DNA of 64,000 bases from positions 1-64,000 of the forward strand of contig NZ_JAKSXV010000044.1 in the NCBI RefSeq assembly GCF_022829345.1. Reading direction: 5' to 3'. The first letter of the stretch is position 1, and the number at the start of each line of letters is the position of its first letter. The notes beneath the pieces are model-generated. The model was not told the origin of the DNA and searched no databases. It saw only the letters and a program-made list of their open reading frames with translations. The position numbers and the translations under genes were made by a program. Source of the stretch: Methylobacterium sp. J-090 (lineage in GTDB: Bacteria; Pseudomonadota; Alphaproteobacteria; Rhizobiales; Beijerinckiaceae). Positions 1 through 8,363 of this stretch are shown here, in pieces.

Positions 1-3000
1 GACGTAGCTGCCGCCCGACCCCGTCACCGACGTGACCTCAGCGGTGACGCCGTTCGTGCCGGTCAGGACGAAGTCGTTTGCCGTGACGTTGGCGACCGTC
101 TCGGAGAAGCCGACCGCGTAGGTGAAGCTCGCGACGGTGGGTCCGCCGGCGAGGTCGGCCACCGCTGAGCCCAGAGGCGCGACGGTGTCCACCGTAAGGC
201 CCGCCGGCAGAGAGAGGTCCGCCGTGACGGTGTTGCCGGCGACATCGGCGAGGATCGCCTTGGCGGTGACGGAGCCGGACAGGGACGAGAGGTCCGCCGT
301 GTAGGTCCCGTTGGTGCCGACGGGGACGGAGACGGTGGTCACGCCGTCGGTGAAGGCGATGGTGCCCGAGGAGCCGGTATCGAGGCCCGTGAGGGTGAAG
401 CCGACGTTGCCGGCCTCGCCCGCCCCGAGGCGGGTGTCGGCGGAGGCGAATTGGACGGCGACGAGCGGGGCCGTGTCCGCGCTCGTGTCGATGGTGAGCG
501 CGAACGGACTGGAGGCGGGGCTCGGCAGGCCGCTGGCACCGGTGGCGGAAGCGGTGACCGTGTAGGCTCCGTCGGCGAGGTTGGGGACCGATGCGGTCCA
601 GGCCCCGCCGGGACCGGTCGTGGTCTGGACCGTCACCGGCCCGGCCGGACCGTTCACCACGACGGAGACCGTGGACCCGGCCTCCGCCGTGCCGGACAGG
701 ACCGGAGTGGTCTCGCTGGTGATCCCGTCGCCGTCCACACCGGTGTCGTTCAGGACGGCAGCCACGCTGGGCTGCGTGGTGACGGCGGTCGCGACCCGGA
801 TGGAATTGCCCGGGATCGTCGCGACGTTGCCGGCGAGATCGCCGACGATCAGGCTCGTCGCGACGACGCCGTCGAAGCCCGACAGGTCCACCGTGAAGGT
901 GCCGTCGGCCGCGACCGGGACATCCTTGACGAGGGCCCCGGCGACGAAGTGGGCGGTCGCCGTGCTGCCGGCGTCGAGTCCGGCCACGGTGTAGGACACC
1001 GCCATCGCCTCCGCGGCATTGACCAGGTTGTCGGCCGTTCCGGAGACGGCGAGGACGACGGGGGCGCCCGCGTCGGCGGTGGTGTCGATCACCAGGGCGT
1101 GGTTGGTGGAGACGCCGAGCACGGTGTTGGCGCCGTCGGTCAGAGTCGCCGACAGGGTGTAGGGTCCGTCCCCGAGGACGGGCAGCGCGACCGACCATTG
1201 TCCGGCCGCGTCCACCGTCGTGGAAAGACTCCCCGGGATGCCCGTCGGGCCGGTGTAGGTCAGCGTGACCGTGCCGCCGGCCAGGGCGGTGCCGCTCACC
1301 AGCGGGCTGGCATCGTGGGTGACGAAGTCGCCGGCGATGCCGGTGTCCTCGGTGATGCCCGTGATGACCGGGAGGCTCTCCGGCGGGACCACGACGGGGA
1401 TGTTGACGAGGTGCAGGCCGGCCTGGGCCACGATGGCGGGATTGCCGGCGAGATCGGCGATGTTCGATCCGGCCGCGAGGCCGAGGGCGAGGGAGCCCGT
1501 CCCGGTGATGCCCGTGACGGTCACCGTGTAGACGCCGCCGACCTCAGTGACGGTCGAGAGGGTGCCGGCCGCCGTGCCGGTGCCGGTCAGGGCGAAATCG
1601 TCGACGGTCAGGTTCGCCACCGCCTCCGGGAAGGTGACCGTGTAGGTGGCGCTCGTGGCCGCGGCGGCGGCCGGGGCGGCCACGATGGTGGCAGCCGGTG
1701 CCGTGGCATCGACGGTGAAATGGCCGATGGGCAGGGTCGCGCGGTTGCCGGCGAGGTCGACGACGGCAACGCTCGCCGTCACCGTTCCGCTGAACCCGGA
1801 AAGGTCGGTGGCCGCGAGCGGACCGTTGGCGAGGGGGACCGTCACGGTCCCGCTCGAACCCGTGAAGGTGAGGGTGGCGGTGGCGTCGGCATCAATGCCC
1901 GTGACGGTGCCCGTGAGGGCGGCCGCCTCGACAGCGTTAAGGAGACGGTCCGCCGGCAGGGCGAGGCCGACGAGGATGGGCGCACCCGCATCGACCTGAA
2001 GGTCGATGGTCACCGGCACCCCCGGCAGGACGGCGCTGCTGTTGCCGGCGGCATCCTGTGCGGAGGCGGTGAGCGTCACGGTTCCATCGGTGAGCGGCGT
2101 GGTCACCGGAATGCGCCAGGTGCCGCTGGCATCGACCATGGCCGAGAGGGACTGGCCGCCCACCTCCACGGTCACGGTCGACCCGGCCTCACCGGTGCCG
2201 ATGAGGATCGGGGTCGCGTCGTTCGTGATCGTGGCCGGGAGGTTGCCGGCGTTGGCAAAGCCCAGGATGGCCGGTGCGACGGGCGCTACGGTGTCGAAGG
2301 TCGCGCCGGGGCCGCCGAGGGTCACCGTCTGCCCGGCGGGCGGAACGTAGGTCAGGGTGGAGGTGACCGGACCGTCGAGGGTCGACAGGTTGAGGGTTCC
2401 GCCCTGGTCGGTGAGGAGGGCGGAGGCGGTCGTTCCGTCGGCATCCGTGAAGATCACCGACAGGCTCGCGCCGGCCGGCAATCCGCCGAGGGTGTAGGTG
2501 ACCGCCGCCGCCTCCGTCCCGTTGACGAGCCCGTCGCCGAAGCCGACCGCGAGGGTGAACGGGATGCCCGTCGCCGTCTCGATGGTGACGACCTTGGTGG
2601 ACGCCGGCAGGCTGACATTGCCCGAGGCATCCGCGGCCGTCGCCGTGAAGGCGTAGGACCCGTCCGCCAGGGCTCCCGGCACCGTCGCGGTCCAGGCGCC
2701 TGACACGCCGGCCACCGCCGTGAGGGTGCCGGTCGTGCCGGCGGGCCCCTGGTAGCTCACCGTCACGGTGCTGCCCGCTTCGGCGGTGCCGGCGAGGGTG
2801 GGCGTGGTGTCCGCCGTGAGGAAGCCGCCCGGAACGCCGCCGTCGCTGACGAGGCCGGTGATGACGGGCATCGGCGGCGGGACGAGGTCGAGGGCCACCG
2901 GCGTGACGGGACCGAGGGTCGCCGCATTGCCGGCGGCGTCGGTGATGTTGGACGTCGCCGACAGGGCGAGGCCAAGGGTGCCGGCCCCCGAGAGGTTGCC

Positions 3001-4150
3001 GATCACCACGGTGTAGCCGCCGGCCGGGTTCGCCACCGCCTGGACGACGTTGCCGAGGATCGAGCCGGTTCCGACGACCTGGAAGTCGGTGGCGTCGAGG
3101 CCGGCTACGGCCTCGGGGAAGGTGACGTCGAACTGCACCGTTCCGGGCAGCTGCACGGGGGTGAGGAGGCCGGTGCCGAGGGGCGCGACGGTGTCGATGA
3201 GCGCGGCCGGACCCGGCAGGGTCGCGGTGTTGCCGACCGTGTCGGTGATGTGGATCGATGAGGTCACCGCGCCGTTCAGGCCGCTGAGATCGACGGACGC
3301 GCTGCCGTTCACCCCGACGGTCTTGGTGACGACGTGGTTGCCCGCATCCGTGAAGGTGACGATGGCCGTGGCACCGGCATCGAGGCCGGTCACCGCCAGC
3401 GGAACGGCCGCGACGCCCGCGAGTCCGATGGGCCGACCGTTGCCGAGGGCGATGGCGACGGGTGCCCCGGCATCGGCCGTGAGATCCACGGTAAGGTTGG
3501 CCACGGCCGGCGCGGCGACATTGCCGGCGGCGTCCATGGCGGCGATGGAGACGACGTAGGCCCCGTCGGTGAGGGTCGTGCCGATGCTGCCGGTCAGGGG
3601 CAGGGAGAACGTGCCGTTGGCGACGGCCGCCGTCGTGGTCAGGACCGGGGTGCCGGTGGCGTTGGTGACCGTCACCATCACGCTGGCGCCGGCCTCGAGA
3701 CCGATGGCGGTTCCGGCGAGCACCACGCCGCCGGCGATGTCCGCCTGGGAGACGATGCCGTCGCCGGTGATCGGCTGGAGGGTGAGGACGGGGGCGGTGT
3801 GATCCAGTGTCAGGACGGGACCGACGGGGGCCGGGACCCCGATGCCGGGCAGGAGGTTACCGGCCGCGTCCCGGACACCGGCGGGATTCAAGGTGAGGCC
3901 GAGGGTGCCTTCGGCCGTCGCGGCCGGCACCGTAACGAGGTAGGTGCGCCCGCCATCCGTCGTGGTGACGGTGGGGACGAGGCCGGCGGCCGCCGTGCCG
4001 GTGAGGCCGAGATTGGCCGCCGTCAGGCCCGTGACCGGCTCCGAGAAGGTCAGGGTGAAGTCGATCACCGTATCCTTGGTGAACGCGCCGTCCGGTGAGG
4101 TGACGCTCACCAGGGCGGGTGCCGCGAGGTCGACGGTGACCGCCTGGGTC
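1..4150 (-). repeat. Ig-like module ladder with a five-module super-repeat
   Basis: Translated on the minus strand, three module types alternate. Type A contains xFSExVxxLTxxDFxLTG. Type B contains DxTPxLxGTAEAGSTVTV. Type C contains NAAEAxxVxxTVxGLDAGAxAT. The A-type DF(x)LTG motif recurs near 4010, 3080, 1596 and 100. The last two intervals are about 1.49 kb and each holds A-B-C-B'-C'; the first (about 0.93 kb) holds A-B-C. The copies have diverged at protein level, so this is not a recent slippage array. Confidence 0.75.
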
Positions 4151-6138
4151 AGGGCGACGGAGGCGGCGCCGTCCGTGCGCTGGACGAGGACCGCGACATC
4201 GCCCGAGGCCTGGAGGGCGGGAATCGTGCCCGTGAAGGTGGTGGCGCCGTTGGTGGTGACGACGACGGCGCCGGCGAGCGGCGTGACGGTCCCGCCGATC
4301 CGGACGGCCAGGGACTCGCCGGTGCCGAGCGGCCCGGAGAGGGTCCCGGTGACCGGCACGGCTCCGGCCGCGGCCTCGGCGATGTTGACGATGTTGTCGC
4401 CCGCCACCCGCACGGCGGTGACCGTCTGGACGGGCGCCGGGGCGACGATGTCGTAGGCCGTGCCGAGCACCCCGGCGAGGGGGATACCGGTGCCGACCTG
4501 GAGCGTGCCGGTCGTGCCGCTGGCCAGCGCGAGATCCTGGCGCCCGTCGCCGTTGATGTCGAGGAGGGCGAGGGCGCCGAGGCCGGCCTGGGTCTCGAGG
4601 ACCACGGGGGCGGAGAAGTTGCCGGCGCCGTCGCCGTAGACGACCCGCACGTTTCCGTCCGTGCCGGCGTAGAGGATGTCCTGCTTGCCGTCGCCGTTGG
4701 CGTCGCCGATGCGGATGTCGGTGGCGGCCGCACCCGCCTGCAGGGTCGTCTGGATGGCCGCGCCGGCGGCGGTGGAGCCGCGGATCTCGAGGGTGCCCGC
4801 CGTGCCGGCCGAGACGATCTCGGCGCGTCCGTCGCCGTTGAGATCGCCGGCCGCGAGGCCGCCCGCGCTGGCACCGACCGTGAGGGTCGAGCGCGTGAAG
4901 GTGCCGTTGGCCGCCTGCGTGAGAACGGCGAGCTGCGTACCGCCATTGGCCAGGGCCGCGAGATCGACGCGTCCGTCGCCGTTGAAGTCGCCCGAGACGA
5001 AGGCGTCCGGCCGGACGCCGAAGGACTGGGCGCTCCCTGCGCTGAAGCTGCCGGAGCCGTTGTTGGTCAGTACCGTGGCCGAGGTTCCGGAGAGGCTCTT
5101 GATCACGATGTCGGCGTAGCCGTCGCCGTTGACGTCCGCGATCAGGGCGCCGTCCGCGCCCGAGGTGGCGCGGCTGGTGACCGTGAAGGTGCCGTCGGTC
5201 CCCTGCTTCAGGATCTGGACGGTGCCGTTGCCGGCGGTGACGATATCGACGAGGCCATCACCCGTGACCTCACCCGTCGCGATGGTGTTCTGGCCGGCCG
5301 CGACGGAGACGGTCTGCGTCGCTCCGAGGGAGCCGGTGCCGGTGCCGCGGGTCACCACCACGGTGTTGTTGACGAGGAAGGCCGCGTCACCGAGCCCGTC
5401 GGCGTTGAAGTCCGCCGTCGCGGTCTCGCGCGCCGGACCGATGTTCACGGGGGCGAGAAGGGCGAAGTCGGCGCCGCGCAGGCCGTTGCCGGCGAGGTCG
5501 GTGACGCCGGACAGATTCGAGGGGTTGAGCGCCAGGCCGAGGGTGCCGGCGCGCTGGTCGAAGCTGATGCCGTCGAGGCCGAGGCCGACGCTGACGATGT
5601 AGGTGTTGGGCTTGGTGAGAGACGGCAGCAGGGTGACGAGGTGGATGCCCGGGAGCGTCCCCGTCGCCTGGAACAGGTCGGCGGAGAGGCCGAGGACCGG
5701 TTCGGAGAAGGTGACCTCGTAGCGGAGCACCCCGAGGAGATCGAGGAGCCCGAGGGGATCGGGCGTGTCGAGCTGGCTCACCGCCAGGATGGTCGGTCCG
5801 GTGTTGTCGATGCGGACCTGGAGCGGCAGGGACGTGCTGGTGCCGAGCAGCGGGGTCGTCTGGGTCGCCCGCAGGTTGTGCGTCCCCTCCGCCAGATTGA
5901 CGCGCACGGCGCCGAGCGAGGTCCCGAGGAGACCGGCCGGGACCGTCGTCAGGATCTCGCCGGAACCGGGGACGCCGTTGCCGTCCCGGTCATCGAAGAT
6001 CGTGATCGGACCACCGAGAGCATTCAGCCCCAGGATGGTGATGTCGACGCCGTTGCGCCGGGTGAGGCCGTCGAGGGGAAGACCCGTGTCGCTCAACGGC
6101 GAGAGGCCGAGAACGAGGGGAGCGAGCGTACCGGCCAT
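1..6138 (-). CDS. Giant Ig-like repeat / FG-GAP surface protein, probable type I secretion substrate (partial, C-terminus outside window)
   Basis: The frame is open from an ATG at 6138 to the left edge, giving 2046 visible residues and no stop. It starts MAGTLAPLVLG without a signal peptide. After an Ig-like N-terminal region, residues about 235–535 carry seven DxNxDGxxD-type calcium loops (for example DVNGDGYAD and DINGDGRQD) spaced about 48 residues, the hallmark of an FG-GAP/VCBS beta-propeller. From about residue 565 onward there are only Ig-like modules of about 100 residues with recurring motifs GTAEAGSTVTV, VTGLDAGA and TFSEAV. The neighbouring type I secretion genes and the lack of a Sec signal suggest ABC-transporter export; the expected C-terminal RTX or secretion signal would lie beyond the window. 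Role as an adhesin or biofilm protein is inferred. Long plus-strand open frames over this gene are GC artefacts. Confidence 0.9.
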   Translation of the reverse strand, partial: MAGTLAPLVLGLSPLSDTGLPLDGLTRRNGVDITILGLNALGGPITIFDDRDGNGVPGSGEILTTVPAGLLGTSLGAVRVNLAEGTHNLRATQTTPLLGTSTSLPLQVRIDNTGPTILAVSQLDTPDPLGLLDLLGVLRYEVTFSEPVLGLSADLFQATGTLPGIHLVTLLPSLTKPNTYIVSVGLGLDGISFDQRAGTLGLALNPSNLSGVTDLAGNGLRGADFALLAPVNIGPARETATADFNADGLGDAAFLVNNTVVVTRGTGTGSLGATQTVSVAAGQNTIATGEVTGDGLVDIVTAGNGTVQILKQGTDGTFTVTSRATSGADGALIADVNGDGYADIVIKSLSGTSATVLTNNGSGSFSAGSAQSFGVRPDAFVSGDFNGDGRVDLAALANGGTQLAVLTQAANGTFTRSTLTVGASAGGLAAGDLNGDGRAEIVSAGTAGTLEIRGSTAAGAAIQTTLQAGAAATDIRIGDANGDGKQDILYAGTDGNVRVVYGDGAGNFSAPVVLETQAGLGALALLDINGDGRQDLALASGTTGTLQVGTGIPLAGVLGTAYDIVAPAPVQTVTAVRVAGDNIVNIAEAAAGAVPVTGTLSGPLGTGESLAVRIGGTVTPLAGAVVVTTNGATTFTGTIPALQASGDVAVLVQRTDGAASVALTQAVTVDLAAPALVSVTSPDGAFTKDTVIDFTLTFSEPVTGLTAANLGLTGTAAAGLVPTVTTTDGGRTYLVTVPAATAEGTLGLTLNPAGVRDAAGNLLPGIGVPAPVGPVLTLDHTAPVLTLQPITGDGIVSQADIAGGVVLAGTAIGLEAGASVMVTVTNATGTPVLTTTAAVANGTFSLPLTGSIGTTLTDGAYVVSIAAMDAAGNVAAPAVANLTVDLTADAGAPVAIALGNGRPIGLAGVAAVPLAVTGLDAGATAIVTFTDAGNHVVTKTVGVNGSASVDLSGLNGAVTSSIHITDTVGNTATLPGPAALIDTVAPLGTGLLTPVQLPGTVQFDVTFPEAVAGLDATDFQVVGTGSILGNVVQAVANPAGGYTVVIGNLSGAGTLGLALSATSNITDAAGNAATLGPVTPVALDLVPPPMPVITGLVSDGGVPGGFLTADTTPTLAGTAEAGSTVTVSYQGPAGTTGTLTAVAGVSGAWTATVPGALADGSYAFTATAADASGNVSLPASTKVVTIETATGIPFTLAVGFGDGLVNGTEAAAVTYTLGGLPAGASLSVIFTDADGTTASALLTDQGGTLNLSTLDGPVTSTLTYVPPAGQTVTLGGPGATFDTVAPVAPAILGFANAGNLPATITNDATPILIGTGEAGSTVTVEVGGQSLSAMVDASGTWRIPVTTPLTDGTVTLTASAQDAAGNSSAVLPGVPVTIDLQVDAGAPILVGLALPADRLLNAVEAAALTGTVTGIDADATATLTFTGSSGTVTVPLANGPLAATDLSGFSGTVTASVAVVDLAGNRATLPIGHFTVDATAPAATIVAAPAAAAATSATYTVTFPEAVANLTVDDFALTGTGTAAGTLSTVTEVGGVYTVTVTGITGTGSLALGLAAGSNIADLAGNPAIVAQAGLHLVNIPVVVPPESLPVITGITEDTGIAGDFVTHDASPLVSGTALAGGTVTLTYTGPTGIPGSLSTTVDAAGQWSVALPVLGDGPYTLSATLTDGANTVLGVSTNHALVIDTTADAGAPVVLAVSGTADNLVNAAEAMAVSYTVAGLDAGSTATAHFVAGALVKDVPVAADGTFTVDLSGFDGVVATSLIVGDLAGNVATIPGNSIRVATAVTTQPSVAAVLNDTGVDGDGITSETTPVLSGTAEAGSTVSVVVNGPAGPVTVQTTTGPGGAWTASVPNLADGAYTVTASATGASGLPSPASSPFALTIDTSADTAPLVAVQFASADTRLGAGEAGNVGFTLTGLDTGSSGTIAFTDGVTTVSVPVGTNGTYTADLSSLSGSVTAKAILADVAGNTVTADLSLPAGLTVDTVAPLGSAVADLAGGPTVASFTYAVGFSETVANVTANDFVLTGTNGVTAEVTSVTGSGGSYV
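4534..5425 (-). repeat. Seven FG-GAP/VCBS calcium-loop repeats inside the giant protein
   Basis: Seven Dx(N/T)xDGxx(D/E) loops occur in frame on the minus strand near 5382–5425, 5240–5275, 5105–5141, 4957–4992, 4823–4852, 4676–4708 and 4534–4562. The period is about 140–146 bases (about 48 residues). Each loop follows a small-residue–hydrophobic strand, as in integrin-alpha-type propellers. Exactly seven copies fit one closed seven-bladed propeller; the fold is inferred from the repeat number. Confidence 0.8.
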
Positions 6139-6590
6139 CTGCGTTTCCCATGGTTTCGGCAAGCGCCCGCGCATGACGCGGAGGGAGCTCCGCGCGCCGG
6201 CTTCGTGCCCGATGGATCTAATGTTCGTGTCGAGGGGCCGGCGCGTTCCGCCGGCTGGGTTGCATATATCAACCTACAGAAGAACAGGCGCTCCTCAAGA
6301 GGCGATCCGACGCCGGGCGGTTATTTTGCAGCTTCAACTGCGAAATCGGCGTCATCAGCCGATTTTATCGTTAGCAAACCGTAAAATTTGGACATCGAGT
6401 GCAAAACGAAGCAAATTTAGTCGCCGATTGGCGCCGGTCGTTAAGGTTCGCTTAACGCTTCGCTGGCGGTGGTAATTCGAGAAGGCTTCCTTTCGGCAGA
6501 ACAACTCTACCATTAGCTGCACATTAAGGGCTTTGGAGGCGAATATTATCGCCTGACAGCCGTATACATCCCGACGAGAGGCGAGCTCCG
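6139..6590. promoter_or_regulatory. Divergent promoter region between giant protein and secretion genes
   Basis: This 452-base gap holds no convincing gene. From about 6270 it becomes clearly AT-richer than the flanks. It contains the CtrA-type box at 6441–6456, itself within an inverted repeat of CGTTAAG and CTTAACG (6439–6445 and 6451–6457). Both flanking transcripts must start here. Confidence 0.6.
6441..6456 (+). promoter_or_regulatory. CtrA-type binding box (TTAA-N7-TTAAC)
   Basis: The sequence reads TTAA, seven bases, TTAAC, which matches the canonical full CtrA site of alphaproteobacteria exactly. It lies 135 bases upstream of the secretion ATPase start and about 300 bases upstream of the giant protein start on the other strand. 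Only the motif is visible; regulation by CtrA is inferred. Confidence 0.55.
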
Positions 6591-8363
6591 ATGCGACCGG
6601 TTCACAGGAATTCCGATCTGAAGAACGCCCTTCTGCGGTGCAGACGGGCGTTCTTCGGTGTCGCGGTCATGAGCGGCGTCGTGAACGTGCTCTACCTGAC
6701 GGGCTCGTTCTTCATGCTGGAGGTCTACGATCGCGTGATCCCGGCTCGCTCCATCCCCACGCTCATCGGCCTCGGCGCCCTGGCCCTGGCGCTGTTCCTC
6801 TTCCAGGGGGTGATCGAGGTCATCCGGGCGCGAGTTCTCGCCCGCATCGGATGCTCCCTCGACGAGGCGGTGTCCCATCGCGTCTTCGATGCAGTGGTGC
6901 GCTACCCGCTGAAATCACCCGCCGGCGGCGACGGGCTTCTCCCGCTGCGCGACCTCGATCAGATCCGGGGCTTTCTCTCCGGCCTCGGGCCGACGGCGTT
7001 CTTCGACCTGCCCTGGCTTCCGATCTACCTGGCGATCTGCTTCCTGTTCCATCCGCTCATCGGCCTCGCGGCCCTGGCCGGTGCCGTGATCCTCGCTCTG
7101 CTGACCCTCCTGACCGATCGCCTGACCCGTCGGCCCCAGCGCGAGGCGACCCGGCACGGCGCCCGCCGCAACGAGATCTCGGATGCCGGGCGCCACAACG
7201 CCGAAGTGCTGCACGCCATGGGCATGCAGCAGAACCTCGCCCGGATCTGGACTGCGGAGAGCCGGTCCTACCTCGATCGTCAGCGCCGGGTCGCGGACAT
7301 CGCCGGAAGCCTCGGAACCGTCTCGAAGGTCTTCCGCATGATCCTGCAGTCCGGTGTCCTGGCCCTCGGCGCGTATCTGGTGATCCAGGGGCAGGCCACG
7401 GGCGGCATCATCATCGCCTCGTCGATCCTCGTGTCCCGGGCCCTGGCACCGGCGGAGATCGCCATCGCCCACTGGAAGGGGTTCGTCGCGGCCCAGCAGG
7501 GCTGGGGTCGGCTCAACGACATCCTCGACCGCTTCGGCCCGGAGACGGACGCCCTCGAACTCCCCGCCCCCTCGGTGTCGCTCACCGTCGAGCAGGCGTC
7601 CCTGGTGCCGCCCGGAACCCAGCGCGTGGTCGTCTCGGACATGAGCTTCGGCCTCAAGGCCGGTCAGGGCGTCGGCATCATCGGACCGAGCGCCTCCGGC
7701 AAATCGACCCTCGCCCGCGCCCTCGTGGGGGTGTGGACCCCCGTGCGCGGGTCGGTGCGCCTCGACAGCGCCACCCTCGACCAATGGTCGGCGGCAAGCC
7801 TCGGCCGCCATATCGGCTATCTCCCCCAGGAAGCCGAGCTCTTCGCCGGAACCATCGCGTCGAACATCGCCCGGCTCGCCCCCTCCCCCGACGCGGAGGC
7901 GGTGATCGCTGCCGCCCGCAACGCCGACGTGCACGACCTGATCCTGCGGATGCCCGAGGGCTACGAGACGCTGATCGGCCCGGGCGGGGCGAGCCTGTCG
8001 GCCGGTCAGCGTCAGCGGATCGGCCTGGCGCGTGCCCTCTACGGAAACCCGTTCCTCGTCGTCCTCGACGAACCCAACGCCAACCTCGACGAGCCGGGCG
8101 AACTCGCCCTCACCCGCGCCATGCTCGGCGTGCGCCAGCGCGGCGGCATCGTCGTCGTCGTCGCCCACCGCCCGAGCGCGCTCGCGGCCGTCGATCTCCT
8201 CCTCGTCATGGAGGAGGGCCGGGCCCGGGCGTTCGGCCCCAAGGACGAGATCATGAAGCAGATCATGCGCCCGACGGCCGTCCCCAGCGTCCGGGCTCCC
8301 AAGCGAACCGTCACCGGGCAGGCGGAGCCGGCTCCCAAAGCGAACCTGAAGGCACGCGCATGA
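6591..8363 (+). CDS. Type I secretion ABC transporter, PrtD/AprD-like permease-ATPase
   Basis: This 590-residue inner-membrane half-transporter has an N-terminal transmembrane domain (hydrophobic segments between about residues 20 and 300) fused to an ABC ATPase. Walker A is GPSASGKS (365–372), the signature is LSAGQRQR (about 469) and Walker B is FLVVLDEP (about 488). The length and the lack of an N-terminal C39 peptidase domain fit the PrtD class, which exports unprocessed proteins with a C-terminal signal. The stop overlaps the next start (ATGA), so it is co-translated with the HlyD adaptor. The natural substrate is probably the divergent giant protein. No TolC-like outer-membrane partner is in the window. 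Confidence 0.92.
   Translation: MRPVHRNSDLKNALLRCRRAFFGVAVMSGVVNVLYLTGSFFMLEVYDRVIPARSIPTLIGLGALALALFLFQGVIEVIRARVLARIGCSLDEAVSHRVFDAVVRYPLKSPAGGDGLLPLRDLDQIRGFLSGLGPTAFFDLPWLPIYLAICFLFHPLIGLAALAGAVILALLTLLTDRLTRRPQREATRHGARRNEISDAGRHNAEVLHAMGMQQNLARIWTAESRSYLDRQRRVADIAGSLGTVSKVFRMILQSGVLALGAYLVIQGQATGGIIIASSILVSRALAPAEIAIAHWKGFVAAQQGWGRLNDILDRFGPETDALELPAPSVSLTVEQASLVPPGTQRVVVSDMSFGLKAGQGVGIIGPSASGKSTLARALVGVWTPVRGSVRLDSATLDQWSAASLGRHIGYLPQEAELFAGTIASNIARLAPSPDAEAVIAAARNADVHDLILRMPEGYETLIGPGGASLSAGQRQRIGLARALYGNPFLVVLDEPNANLDEPGELALTRAMLGVRQRGGIVVVVAHRPSALAAVDLLLVMEEGRARAFGPKDEIMKQIMRPTAVPSVRAPKRTVTGQAEPAPKANLKARA

Noticed and set aside
451-2703. Long plus-strand open frame (750 codons) over the giant protein gene
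   Set aside because: Its translation is low-complexity R/G/D/H-rich, as expected when a GC-rich coding strand is read in the wrong frame; the minus-strand frame shows clear Ig modules.
1-6138. RTX nonapeptide calcium repeats in the giant protein
   Set aside because: No GGxGxDxLx arrays occur in the visible part. They may lie in the missing C-terminus.
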